A stretch of 64,000 nucleotides of DNA from Ancrocorticia sp047602305 (GTDB taxonomy: Bacteria > Actinomycetota > Actinomycetes > Actinomycetales > Actinomycetaceae): assembly GCA_047602305.1 (NCBI GenBank), contig JASGHO010000001.1, positions 3,720,001-3,784,000 on the forward strand, in the 5' to 3' direction. Made by a program: the position numbers and the translations under genes. The notes below the pieces were generated by a model. The model was given only the letters and a program-made list of their open reading frames with translations. It had not been told where the DNA came from and did not search any database. This document shows positions 15,990 through 23,906 of this stretch, one piece after another (the stretch's first letter is position 1; the number at the start of each line of letters is the position of its first letter).

Positions 15990-17813
15990 TTGCTAAGCGG
16001 TGAGCCATTTCTCCGGCGGCCAGAGACCTTAGAGGCGATCTCGGAGATTTCCGGATCTGAGCGCGTAGCTCTTTATTGTGGCGCAGGTGCAACTCGCGAT
16101 CAAACAGGTTTTGGTTGGGATGACTTGGTGAGAGCGGTTTTCGATGAGGTGAAATCAGCTAGAGATGAGCACCTCAAAGATAACGAGCAGATCGAGCGAA
16201 TTCTTAGAACAGATTTGACTCCCCAGCAAAAGGCTTCGATCGTTGTAAGTTGTCTGAAGCCAAATGATGTTTCAGAGTCTGACTTTCTGCGCAAGCATTT
16301 GAAAGCTATCTTGTATAGGGGAAGTGGGTGGAGTGAAGGAAAACTTCTTAAGAATATTGCCGATCTTGCCTTCCAGTTGGCCTCCTTGGACAAGGAGGTT
16401 GTAATTATCACGACTAATTACGACGATTTTCTGATTAGGCGATCCTTGACAAGACTTCAAGAGTTGCGAGCCAGTAGCTTTGGCTTCGCAGAAGCCTTAA
16501 AGGATCTGCAGGAAACGTCAGAGCTTGAGCGGGGCGCAGGGGAAAAAGAAGGGACTCCTAAGTTCGAGAGATTTGACGACTTCGCTATACCGGTCCCTGG
16601 TCTTCGAGTGTCAGTACTGGGTTCCGAGGGAGTTTTTCTAGACATACCTCCTGTCAATAATGGACTTTATGTCAAGATCATGTTTCTTCATGGGATTGTT
16701 GCTAAGAGAAAATTTGAGTATCGCGGGAGGCGTTGTAACACCGGTGATCCTGGTGAGATTGTTTTTTCTGAGTATTCATATGTGCAGACGCAATCTCGAA
16801 CAACAAGATACTTAGCTAGTCTTATTAATGGCGGATATGCATTTCTTTGCGTAGGGGCGAGTTTGACTGATCCTCCTCTAGTGGAAGCTTTTGTCCAAAC
16901 GGCTAAATCTCCAAAAAAGACGTATGCTCTCGTCACCTTGCCAAGAAATTTGCTTGATTCAGACGACGCCAATGGTGCAGCGCTCAAAGCACATCAAATT
17001 CTCGGGTCACGTGCTCGCCATATTGGGGTAAGTCGAGTACTTACCCCGTCAACTTTCTTTCAGGTTGCACAGTTCATTGAAGAGATCAGTGTATTTGGTC
17101 AATATAACGAGATCGTGGAACTAGAAGACTTAGATCACCGATCGCTGGAGACAGTCATATACTCCGCTAGGTTAGCTACTTGGTGGAAAGAGTGGAGTAA
17201 TTCAAAGGCTTCCACGGTACACAAAGCTCATTATAAATATCTACTTGTTATGCAGTCAGAGATCGAAAAGAAGCTTGAAGACTGGAGTTGTCCCCTTGGT
17301 AAAGATGAAATGCTCCGGCTCGAAATGTGGGTTCGAATCAACCCTACGATTAACGGCAGACATCGATGCCTGACTTTGTTTGCAAACTCTTTAGGTCCAA
17401 TTAAGAACGAGGCGAATCGGAGAGAGGAGCCGTTAAGTCGAACGAGCAGTATTGCATCAGTCCGAGCATTCTTGGCGGGGAAGCCGATGATACTTCCTCT
17501 TGAGAAGTTGGGACTTCCCTCGAACGCTTCTCGATGGAAGAGCTTTCTGAGTGTCCCGATTTCTCTGCCAATTTCGGTGCCTTTGCCTGATATGGGGCTG
17601 AGTGTTTCCGGGGATGTTCCACTGGGGGTGATTACTCTTAGCTCGACGAAATCTTTTAGGGATATCCATTCCAGTAGTAAGTCTGCTGGGGACTATGCTG
17701 CTTTTCTTGATCCAAAAATGAAGAAAGATGAATACCGTGAACTCGTAAATCTTCTAGAGAAGACCGGTCGCGCTATCGTGGAAGTCGCTTCCGGTAGAGG
17801 GGTCGAGAGTTAG
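15990..17813 (+). CDS. SIR2-like NADase domain fused to a GAF-like domain (putative phage defence effector)
   Basis: 607 residues from TTG at 15990; a stop only four codons upstream leaves no better start. The SIR2-like fold begins ERVALYCGAGATRDQTGFGWDDL (Gly-rich NAD-binding loop, residues 31-34), then VVIITTNYDDFLIRR with Asn143, LHGIV with His234, and FLCVGASLTDPPLVEAF. Asn and His are the catalytic pair in defence-type SIR2 NADases such as ThsA. Residues ~425-590 resemble a GAF domain: SVRAFLAGKPMILP, RWKSFLSVPISLP and LGVITLSSTKSFR. Such proteins are typically abortive-infection effectors that consume NAD. A GAF sensor would make it self-triggered by a small molecule. Low GC compared with neighbours points to recent transfer. 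The GAF call is by pattern only. Confidence 0.75.
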   Translation: MLSGEPFLRRPETLEAISEISGSERVALYCGAGATRDQTGFGWDDLVRAVFDEVKSARDEHLKDNEQIERILRTDLTPQQKASIVVSCLKPNDVSESDFLRKHLKAILYRGSGWSEGKLLKNIADLAFQLASLDKEVVIITTNYDDFLIRRSLTRLQELRASSFGFAEALKDLQETSELERGAGEKEGTPKFERFDDFAIPVPGLRVSVLGSEGVFLDIPPVNNGLYVKIMFLHGIVAKRKFEYRGRRCNTGDPGEIVFSEYSYVQTQSRTTRYLASLINGGYAFLCVGASLTDPPLVEAFVQTAKSPKKTYALVTLPRNLLDSDDANGAALKAHQILGSRARHIGVSRVLTPSTFFQVAQFIEEISVFGQYNEIVELEDLDHRSLETVIYSARLATWWKEWSNSKASTVHKAHYKYLLVMQSEIEKKLEDWSCPLGKDEMLRLEMWVRINPTINGRHRCLTLFANSLGPIKNEANRREEPLSRTSSIASVRAFLAGKPMILPLEKLGLPSNASRWKSFLSVPISLPISVPLPDMGLSVSGDVPLGVITLSSTKSFRDIHSSSKSAGDYAAFLDPKMKKDEYRELVNLLEKTGRAIVEVASGRGVES

Positions 17814-17815
17814 AT

Positions 17816-18028
17816 CTACCCCAGCAACTCCCTTACTGGCACACCTATTGCCTCCGCCAGTTTCTCCACACTCTGCAAAGTAAGGTTGCGTTCTCCTCGT
17901 TCCAACCCACCCATGTAGGTACGGTGGACACCTACGAAGTCTGCAAAGGCTTCTTGGGACAGTCCTTTCTCCAGTCTGTAGGCACGCAGATTCCTGCCTA
18001 CTACCTTCTGAAGATCTCCAACTGCCAC
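17816..18028 (-). CDS. XRE-family helix-turn-helix regulator, left copy
   Basis: 70 residues from GTG at 18028. A complete Cro/CI-type HTH: NLRAYRLEKGLSQEAFADFVGVHRTYMGGLERGERNLTL, then LAEAIGVPVRELLG. It is almost identical to the plus-strand copy at 20115 except near the C-terminus (EAIGVPVRELLG against EALGLTPMELLED). It is convergent with the SIR2 gene, two bases away. The leader contains the palindrome CTTCAAG...TCCCGGGA...CTTGAAG, a likely own operator. Confidence 0.85.
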   Translation of the reverse strand: MAVGDLQKVVGRNLRAYRLEKGLSQEAFADFVGVHRTYMGGLERGERNLTLQSVEKLAEAIGVPVRELLG

Positions 18029-18082
18029 GCCTTCAAGCGTCCCGGGATGCTACTTGAAGGTCTACAGACTTATGAGTAGCAT
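17850..18082. repeat. 233-bp inverted repeat, left arm
   Basis: The complement of this stretch matches 20061-20293 over its whole length without gaps, with only a few mismatches near the inner-gene end. It spans most of the XRE coding sequence and its complete leader. The two arms face each other around 18083-20060. Confidence 0.85.
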
Positions 18083-18144
18083 TTGGGGAAATGGTTGGAG
18101 TTCAGGGGGGTGAGCCTCATGAAGAGTGGTGGCGAGTAAACCTG

Positions 18145-19284
18145 TCAGGCTGCCTTGGACGTGTCTGTCTGAGGCAGTTCTGTTTCTAGTGTCCAGGTGA
18201 ATGCGAATCCGGTCTTCGGGAGCAACCAGCCGGATGCGTCAACCGAGATGACGTTGCCCGGTACAGATTCTGGCGTGTGAGAGACGTGGGCTGGGCGCGA
18301 GGTGGCAACAGTGTCACTGACCCGCATGTCAACGATCGTGGTGTTGGTGTAATCCATGGTGAGCGCCATGTTCCGGGCGGGTTGTGGTAGCTCGAAGAAG
18401 AGTCGATGACCCCATTGTGGTGTGCGGGTGTGGAAGATCTGTTTGATACGTACTGGTTCCCCGGTCATCACTGAGGGACTGAGTCTGACCGAGTAGGTCT
18501 GTCCGTTCTTGCGGGCGGTGCGCCGGATTGTTTGCACCTCGCCGTCGATGGTGAGCTCTAAGAGTTCGTAGGAGTCCCGGCTGGAGGGATCCATCCCTGG
18601 TCGTGGTGTCATAAACCAGGTGGAGGTGGCGGGTATGTCGTCGCGGAGTTCGTTGTATTCTGCCCGGTCTGAGGTACAGACGAAGCGACGGGTCGGAGCC
18701 GAGGGGATGGTGGTGTATTCCCATTCCACAGTAACGTCGGACAGAGGGATACCAACGGTATCCCTCTCTAGTGCACTAGAGAGTCGGACGTGAACGTGCA
18801 CGTCATACCAGCGTTCGGCAGCACGGATGGCTTGGTCGCGGATGTCGGCGTAGAGTTCGCGAGCGAACTGCTCATCCCCAAGGCGTAGGCTCATGACGTT
18901 GGCGGCGATGTCATCCAGCAGATCGGGATTAGCGACGCGCTGGAGATCTTCGGGGTGAATGGCGAAGCCTTCAATGACCGCATCGCGCATAGTGGGTGCT
19001 TGCTCGCGGATGATCGAACGGAAACGATCAACCATGGATTCTTCCTGATCGCGACTGAAGGTGTATTCAAAGAGAGTGCTCAGTAGCCCGGCACCAAAGA
19101 AGGTGCCGCCGAGTTCCCCGATCGGTAGCGCATGCAGCCAATTCCATGAACCCAGATCCATCGGAGTAATCCAGCCATTGAGCATGATCAGCAAGATGCC
19201 GAGGAGCGTTAGGGCAACAGCGAGCAGTGCCGCCTTAGTTTTACGGAGACGATGGAGAGTAGAAGTGGGATTCTTGCGCGTCAT
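18145..19284 (-). CDS. Membrane protein of unknown function
   Basis: 379 residues from ATG at 19284. A basic start (MTRKNPTSTLHRLRKTKAAL) is followed by two transmembrane helices (LLAVALTLLGILLIMLNGWI and ELGGTFFGAGLLSTLFEY). A long soluble part contains a helical domain (~85-165) and a beta-rich remainder with repeated T-x-W/Y strands. TATAAT at 19296-19301 on the minus strand, in the extended form TGATATAAT, ends 11 bases before the ATG, so the leader is only a few bases. Membrane anchor plus large soluble domain next to defence-type genes is suggestive of an effector, but no catalytic motif is seen. Confidence 0.7.
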   Translation of the reverse strand: MTRKNPTSTLHRLRKTKAALLAVALTLLGILLIMLNGWITPMDLGSWNWLHALPIGELGGTFFGAGLLSTLFEYTFSRDQEESMVDRFRSIIREQAPTMRDAVIEGFAIHPEDLQRVANPDLLDDIAANVMSLRLGDEQFARELYADIRDQAIRAAERWYDVHVHVRLSSALERDTVGIPLSDVTVEWEYTTIPSAPTRRFVCTSDRAEYNELRDDIPATSTWFMTPRPGMDPSSRDSYELLELTIDGEVQTIRRTARKNGQTYSVRLSPSVMTGEPVRIKQIFHTRTPQWGHRLFFELPQPARNMALTMDYTNTTIVDMRVSDTVATSRPAHVSHTPESVPGNVISVDASGWLLPKTGFAFTWTLETELPQTDTSKAA

Positions 19285-19295
19285 TGCTACGCTTT

Positions 19296-19304
19296 ATTAT
19301 ATCA
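19296..19304 (-). promoter_or_regulatory. Extended -10 promoter of the membrane protein gene
   Basis: On the minus strand TGATATAAT is a perfect extended -10. The predicted start point is about four bases before the ATG. The same element precedes 15513 and, as TGCTATAAT, the gene at 22004. Confidence 0.6.
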
Positions 19305-19418
19305 CCCATGCGCGGAATTGAAACGCATGGAATACGGGTTCGAGTGCTCGCTGGCCGGGCGCCACCTTTGGCGTGTGTGAGCGCCAGTCATGCGTGAAGG
19401 GCGCTTGCGTTTGGAGTG

Positions 19419-20018
19419 TTACTCCGCGGCGTCTCCGACAGTGCGTGCCAAGACGACCACGGCTTTGGAGATACCACCCTGGAGGTAGCGACCACGCAAG
19501 GTTCCCTCATAGGTAAAGCCAAGCTTCTCGAATAGTCGCAGTGATGACTGGTTGTCTTCAACGATCCAGGCTTCGAGAGTGAAGAGTCCGAGATAGCCGA
19601 ACGCCCAGGCAGCAACCTGCTGAGCGGCTGCCTGTCCATAACCATGGTGGCGATCATCTGGATGCCAGATACAAACACCCACCTGGGCGATACGGTTACG
19701 CCAGTCAATACCGTGGATCGAGCACTCGCCGATGAGCGTTGGATTGCCGGCATTGGCATTGGCATTGACGTTGATCTGGGCGCTTGTAGTGTCAGTGCGG
19801 GGATTGGAAGCCTCCTCGTTCTCTGCCGCGATGACAAACGTATACTCACTGGCGACCTGGGGACCCGATGCGGCAGTGATCTTGCGCCGGAGTTCAGCAA
19901 TGCTGCGTGGACGCCAATACGGCGCGCCATACTGACTGAGTTCCTGCCAATCTAAACACGCAGCAAGAACAGTTGGGAGATGGTGGTCAGCAAGGGCTTC
20001 AAGCCGGATACTCCCCAT
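19419..20018 (-). CDS. GNAT family N-acetyltransferase (RimJ/RimL-like) with Asn-Ala insert
   Basis: 199 residues from ATG at 20018. RimJ/RimL-type features are seen: IRLEALADHHLPTVLAAC, ECSIHGIDWRNRIAQVGVCIWHPDDRHHGYGQAAAQQVAAWAF (acetyl-CoA loop) and LEAWIVEDNQSSLRLFEKLGFTYEGTLR. A low-complexity insert, SAQINVNANANAGN, coded by a repeated six-base unit (19751-19767), lies in a loop before the EC strand. It occupies the centre of the segment bounded by the inverted XRE copies. Substrate unknown. Confidence 0.85.
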   Translation of the reverse strand: MGSIRLEALADHHLPTVLAACLDWQELSQYGAPYWRPRSIAELRRKITAASGPQVASEYTFVIAAENEEASNPRTDTTSAQINVNANANAGNPTLIGECSIHGIDWRNRIAQVGVCIWHPDDRHHGYGQAAAQQVAAWAFGYLGLFTLEAWIVEDNQSSLRLFEKLGFTYEGTLRGRYLQGGISKAVVVLARTVGDAAE

Positions 20019-20060
20019 ACTGTGCGCCCTTTCCGGTGGTTCTGCCTGCGAGTCAACTCG

Positions 20061-20293
20061 ATGCTACTCATAAGTCTGTAGACCTTCAAGTAGCATCCCG
20101 GGACGCTTGAAGGCGTGGCAGTTGGAGATCTTCAGAAGGTAGTAGGCAGGAATCTGCGTGCCTACAGACTGGAGAAAGGACTGTCCCAAGAAGCCTTTGC
20201 AGACTTCGTAGGTGTCCACCGTACCTACATGGGTGGGCTAGAACGAGGAGAACGCAACCTTACTTTGCAGAGCGTGGAGAGGCTGGCGGAGGC
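20061..20293. repeat. 233-bp inverted repeat, right arm
   Basis: Matches the complement of 17850-18082. It includes the XRE leader with CTTCAAG-N-CCCGGG-N-CTTGAAG symmetry. Recombination between the arms would invert 18083-20060, the membrane protein and acetyltransferase genes. Confidence 0.85.
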
Positions 20294-20330
20294 GTTGGGA
20301 CTCACTCCGATGGAGCTACTCGAAGACTAG
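20115..20330 (+). CDS. XRE-family helix-turn-helix regulator, right copy
   Basis: 71 residues from GTG at 20115, GAAGG directly upstream. The HTH is identical to that of the left copy. Divergence begins near residue 54 (VERLAEALGLTPMELLED). The conserved DNA-contact helix means both copies should bind the same operator, present in both leaders. It is divergent from the acetyltransferase gene. Confidence 0.85.
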   Translation: MAVGDLQKVVGRNLRAYRLEKGLSQEAFADFVGVHRTYMGGLERGERNLTLQSVERLAEALGLTPMELLED

Positions 20331-20423
20331 ACCTCGCCCACCTTGTCGACACCCTTTGCTTGAGTCATCGGTGTATGAGATGGTTCAGACGAGATCTTTG
20401 GCGATAGGGGCGGTCTGGGTGAG

Positions 20424-20693
20424 ATGAAGAACGGTCTGCCAAGCAATTTCGAGTCGTTATCTCGACTTGAGGCTTTGCGTGAAGCAGTCGGCGAAGAAGT
20501 CGGCTTCTGGTCTCATCGTGCCAGTGAGCTGGGGGATGAGACGCGGCGTGGTCAGGCAGCTCTTGAAGCCATGGACTATTGGGCTGGGCTACAGATGAAC
20601 ATGTGGTCTGACGATACCAACGTTCTGGACGCTATCGAGGCGAACTTGCGAGCAGCACGCGCAGCTCGCCGAGCATTGTTGAGCCACGACTGA
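20424..20693 (+). CDS. Small hypothetical protein
   Basis: 89 residues from ATG at 20424. Helical and acidic, with SRLEALREAVGEEVGFWSHRASELGDE and a C-terminal Ala/Arg-rich helix. No family recognised. No strong RBS is seen (GGTCTGGGTGAG upstream). It is convergent with the AbiEii gene 28 bp away. Confidence 0.5.
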   Translation: MKNGLPSNFESLSRLEALREAVGEEVGFWSHRASELGDETRRGQAALEAMDYWAGLQMNMWSDDTNVLDAIEANLRAARAARRALLSHD

Positions 20694-20720
20694 AACAAGA
20701 TCGGCGACTGCCTCGGCTCA

Positions 20721-21455
20721 CTAAAGCCCGCGTTTGGTTTTGAGGTCGTCGAGCGATTCGATCAGTGAGAGTGCCACATGAGCCAGATCGTGACCGCGAA
20801 GAATATTGTCATTTAGCATGGTTGTTTCGAGTTCGTTGAGTCCGATGGTGGCTACAAGCTCGTCGATCTTGTGAAGGTAGTCGTCGCTGACACTGTCAGG
20901 GTAGCGTTTGAGCAGGAAGGCGACGTCGAAGATGTCTCGGGCAGCTAGTCGGTTCAAGAAGGCTTCGACCTTGAGTGGTGTCAGTTTTTCTATCTTGTAG
21001 ACCCGAATCCCATCGATGCTGGTGACGTCATCTTCGTTGATGGTTTCAGACTGGCGGAACGAGGCTTCAATCTTGAGAAGATCACCCGACCCTGTTCCGT
21101 AGTGGAGCATGTGTCGCTTGGTGGTGTCGGTGTTCTTCTTGGTGGTTAATCGCTCGACTCGCAGCCCTTGTTGCAGTGAGCCAATGGCAATGCTCCGCGT
21201 GAGATCGACAGATGGGCGTTTGCCATCGAGATCGAGGTCTTCGGAATAGCGCGGCAGGTCGTAGGCTAATAGCAGTGCAGTGCCGCCTTTGAGGACATAG
21301 TTTTCGCCCGTATGTGTCGTGATGGCTCGGGCAACACTGCGCATGAGGTCAACATGGCGTTCTTGTTCAGGGGTGAACTGGATGCGTTCAAAGGGAGCAA
21401 TCTCGATCTCTCGAGGCTCAGCAGATGGAGATGAGGGAACATCATCCATGCGCAT
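20721..21455 (-). CDS. AbiEii/AbiGii-type nucleotidyltransferase (toxin)
   Basis: 244 residues from ATG at 21455. The nucleotidyltransferase core reads ENYVLKGGTALLLAYDLPRYSEDLDLDG, with GG-T and the S-x-D-x-D pair that binds metal. Downstream come VYKIEKLTPLKVEAFLNRLAARDIFDVAFLLKR and a helical tail, the normal AbiEii layout. AbiEii enzymes are toxins of type IV systems that block phage growth, some by modifying tRNA. The gene starts three bases after the stop of its partner and has no clear RBS, so it depends on coupling. The partner is not an AbiEi-type protein, which is unusual. Confidence 0.85.
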   Translation of the reverse strand: MRMDDVPSSPSAEPREIEIAPFERIQFTPEQERHVDLMRSVARAITTHTGENYVLKGGTALLLAYDLPRYSEDLDLDGKRPSVDLTRSIAIGSLQQGLRVERLTTKKNTDTTKRHMLHYGTGSGDLLKIEASFRQSETINEDDVTSIDGIRVYKIEKLTPLKVEAFLNRLAARDIFDVAFLLKRYPDSVSDDYLHKIDELVATIGLNELETTMLNDNILRGHDLAHVALSLIESLDDLKTKRGL

Positions 21456-21458
21456 ACG

Positions 21459-22004
21459 CTAGAACCGAGCAAGCTCGCTTTCTATCCAGTTATTCAGTTG
21501 TACCTGTTGATCCTCGGACAGATCTGGAGCCATCTGCGCCGCCAGGTCGAGGACGTAGCGTTGCTGCTCCTTGGTGTCGAGCCAGTCCACCGTTGCACCG
21601 TGTAGGTTGTAGATCTTGCCGTAGGTTATCAGGCAGTGATGCACCATATCCAGGATGGCGCGGAAGTGGTTGGCGACGTAGATTTCCGTCATCTCTGAGG
21701 GGAATTCCAAGCCCTTTTTAGCGACGTTTGCACGCCCTTCGTACACTCCGAGATCGCCGTAGATGTGGTTGGTGTTTACCTGATCTGTTCCGCCGCACAT
21801 GATGGGTGCTGGTACGTCCTGGCCTTTGCACCAATGGAAGACATCATGCCAATCGCCAGAAGTATCTTCCGGGGCTTCGATGTTCAGTGCGTAGATACCG
21901 GTGATATACCGTTCACGGGTTGTTGGAGGGATCTCAAGCTGGCGTGCAGGAACAACCTCGTAGACGAACGGGCGCTCTCGGGTGGACTCGGTAGCCATGG
22001 TCAT
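21459..22004 (-). CDS. Partner of the AbiEii-type enzyme (unknown family)
   Basis: About 181 residues. ATG at 22004 has GGAGG five bases before it; GTG at 22010 overlaps the RBS and is less likely. The sequence has an N-terminal QLEIPPTTRERYITGIYALNI strand pair, a central DWHDVFHWCKGQDVPAPIMCGGTDQVNTNHIYGDLGVYEG, and a helical C-terminus. I do not recognise winged-helix AbiEi features. By position and coupling it is the presumed antitoxin. The promoter is TGCTATAAT just upstream. Confidence 0.65.
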   Translation of the reverse strand: MTMATESTRERPFVYEVVPARQLEIPPTTRERYITGIYALNIEAPEDTSGDWHDVFHWCKGQDVPAPIMCGGTDQVNTNHIYGDLGVYEGRANVAKKGLEFPSEMTEIYVANHFRAILDMVHHCLITYGKIYNLHGATVDWLDTKEQQRYVLDLAAQMAPDLSEDQQVQLNNWIESELARF

Positions 22005-22037
22005 GATCACCTCCTTTGATTAGGTAATAGTGGAGTT

Positions 22038-22046
22038 ATTATAGCA
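22038..22046 (-). promoter_or_regulatory. Extended -10 promoter of the toxin-antitoxin operon
   Basis: Minus strand TGCTATAAT lies about 34 bases before the ATG at 22004, with a strong AAAGGAGG in the leader. Confidence 0.55.
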
Positions 22047-22071
22047 TGCATGGTTATTTCTGAGAAGGTGG

Positions 22072-22473
22072 CTATGGTTGATGGTCGCAGCTTTGCCGAC
22101 TCCGTGGAAGTGGCATGTGAATAGGAGTTTCCGTCGCTTTGTATGACTGGCGCGCTAAACACAAGACTTGTTCAATAGATCGCACGAACCGCTCCGCACT
22201 CTCGATACTGAGCCGGAAATTCCGCTCTCGCTGTTCACCGACACCGAGGCGCATGAAAGTCTCGTGTCCATCGACTCTTCTCTCTAGTTCGACCTCCAGG
22301 TCAATCCCTTCAGCATCGAACCGGAAGCCATCCTCGGTTGCGTGGCTGACGAGTTCGATCACGGGCACGAAGAGCTCTCGGCTCTGGTGCCACGCATCGT
22401 CCGGGCTGGTCTGCTCGTCGTGGTTGGCGATGCACCATGTGGGGCATTCGCGGCTTGTTTCTGGATTTTCCAC
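22072..22473 (-). CDS. DUF6907-like protein
   Basis: 133 residues from ATG at 22473. The start contains CPTWCIANHDEQTSPDDAWHQS, the C-P-x-W-C-x-x-x-H-D signature of DUF6907, an actinobacterial family common on mobile elements. The Cys/His set may hold a metal. The rest is a beta-rich domain (IDLEVELERRVDGHETFMRLGV) and a helix (ESAERFVRSIEQVLCLARQ). GAGGAAACC upstream is a fair RBS. Confidence 0.65.
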   Translation of the reverse strand: MENPETSRECPTWCIANHDEQTSPDDAWHQSRELFVPVIELVSHATEDGFRFDAEGIDLEVELERRVDGHETFMRLGVGEQRERNFRLSIESAERFVRSIEQVLCLARQSYKATETPIHMPLPRSRQSCDHQP

Positions 22474-22498
22474 GGTTTCCTCGTCTCATAGGTTGAGA

Positions 22499-22594
22499 TT
22501 ATTGCTGTGGGACAAGGAGCGTATCGGAGAAGTTCTGGAAGCGGAAGTGGACGGGCGATTCCGCCTCGAAGTCATCTGGATGGAACGAATTCAT
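22499..22594 (-). CDS. Very short ORF before the DUF6907 gene (uncertain)
   Basis: 31 residues, MNSFHPDDFEAESPVHFRFQ and an end LLVPQQ. Composition is protein-like and it stops 25 bp before the DUF6907 start. No RBS is visible. The rest of 22474-22791 holds only the leader of the plus-strand gene at 22792. Confidence 0.25.
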   Translation of the reverse strand: MNSFHPDDFEAESPVHFRFQNFSDTLLVPQQ

Positions 22595-22791
22595 CGTTGT
22601 GAGCAGGGGTGGTGTTCGATCGGACGGTTGGCAATAAAGTGGCGTTGCTGTGTACTGGGGGCTACGGGCGGGTTGTAGCGTCAAGGGAGCTGACTTGCCC
22701 AACCGTTTCTGTCCTCGTTGGTGGACTGCGGTCTGTTTGGGGGATTCCATCCGGGAATCGCCGACCGCACTGATCAAGGAGGTGGCTTGCC

Positions 22792-23127
22792 ATGAGCGAG
22801 TCAACAACCCCGTCAAGTGGCACAGTCAAAGCATTCGCCATCAGACTCAACGAGACGGTTCGAACCCAGCTGGACATTATTGCTCAGCTGAATGACCGAA
22901 CCGTGACCGATGAGATCCGTTTGGCGATCGAGGCATGGATTGAGAAGACACGTTCCGATCCGTCCGTGCGCGAACAAGCCGAGGCTGTGCGCAGCCAGAT
23001 CGAACGCGAAGCCGCCGCCAAGCGTGCAGCTATCGCAGCGATCTTCCCTGACGAGAAGAAGTCCACGGGAGCCAGAAAGGCACCAGTACGCTCCTCGTCA
23101 AACAACGCGCAACCTGCTGGAAAGTAG
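22792..23127 (+). CDS. Ribbon-helix-helix-type small regulator
   Basis: 111 residues from ATG at 22792, with AAGGAGG upstream. A beta strand (VKAFAIRLNETVRTQLD) followed by two helices (IIAQLNDRTVTDEIRLAIEAWIEK) is the ribbon-helix-helix pattern. A charged coiled helix follows (REQAEAVRSQIEREAAAKR), then a disordered basic tail. Such proteins serve as plasmid copy/partition repressors, relaxosome accessories or antitoxins; here there is no obvious toxin partner. Confidence 0.75.
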   Translation: MSESTTPSSGTVKAFAIRLNETVRTQLDIIAQLNDRTVTDEIRLAIEAWIEKTRSDPSVREQAEAVRSQIEREAAAKRAAIAAIFPDEKKSTGARKAPVRSSSNNAQPAGK

Positions 23128-23136
23128 GTGCTGTAA

Positions 23137-23177
23137 CGCTCCGACCCGTCCCGATAATTACGGGGTGGGTCGGAGCG
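23137..23177. terminator. Strong hairpin after the RHH gene
   Basis: CGCTCCGACCC pairs with GGGTCGGAGCG, extended inside by CCCG/CGGG around an ATAATTA loop. No T tract follows, so it may be a Rho-assisted or RNA-protecting hairpin. Confidence 0.5.
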
Positions 23178-23240
23178 CGATCTCAAATGCGATGTCGAGA
23201 ATTCTCAACTGCACTCTGAGTGAGACGGGTGATTCTGCGG

Positions 23241-23768
23241 TTATGGCTTGGGCGGAATCGGAATGATGGTTGGTTCATCCTTTCCTATCTCGTCGAGAAT
23301 GAGTTCGTTTGGCATCGGTAGCTCCCACGCGCCTGTGGCAATGAACTGAATACTGCGACGTGAATCAATCGTGAAATCATCGTCGAGGTCAATACGTGCG
23401 AACTCATCACGGTTACGTACGTACTCGCATCGCAGCGTCGTCATACGTTCGTTTCGCAGTATGAGTAAATCCTTCCCGCGCCATTCGAGAGTGAGTCCGC
23501 TCGGGCTGGGATCGTTGGCTCGCTTGAGTTCTGCGACAACCTCTTTGAAGCTCTCTGCTTGTTGCTGGGCATTCGCCGATAGCTCTTTGATGGTCATGAG
23601 AGTCTCGATGGCGCGTTGCTCTGCGGCCACTGCTTCTTCTTTGGCTTGCTCTGCTGCGGCGCGAGCTTCCTTGGAGATGTTTGCTCGCTTCCAAGCGAAC
23701 CCTGCTCCCGCTGCGGATATGACAGCCATAGTGGCCGACACGGCTTCTGACCATTCTGAAACTTCCAT
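23241..23768 (-). CDS. Hypothetical protein with N-terminal membrane helix and coiled coil
   Basis: 175 residues from ATG at 23768 (MEVSEWSEAVSATMAVISAA), chosen because AAAGGAGACTA precedes it. A hydrophobic helix (SATMAVISAAGAGFAW) is followed by a long coiled coil (~25-85, Ala/Glu/Lys/Gln-rich) and a beta-rich domain (LTLEWRGKDLLILRNERMTTLRCEYV...FARIDL). This layout, helix-coiled coil-beta domain, is common in phage and element proteins of unknown role. No family recognised. Confidence 0.65.
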   Translation of the reverse strand: MEVSEWSEAVSATMAVISAAGAGFAWKRANISKEARAAAEQAKEEAVAAEQRAIETLMTIKELSANAQQQAESFKEVVAELKRANDPSPSGLTLEWRGKDLLILRNERMTTLRCEYVRNRDEFARIDLDDDFTIDSRRSIQFIATGAWELPMPNELILDEIGKDEPTIIPIPPKP

Positions 23769-23906
23769 TAGTCTCCTTTCGATTGAGGATCTGGCGCCTT
23801 GCGCTGGAAATACTGAAGGCTTGCGTTTGACTCTACCGAGAGGATCCGACACAAAATCGCGTCGGGCTTCCTCAGTGTTCGCCTAGATGGGTCTTCGTCA
23901 TGCGGC

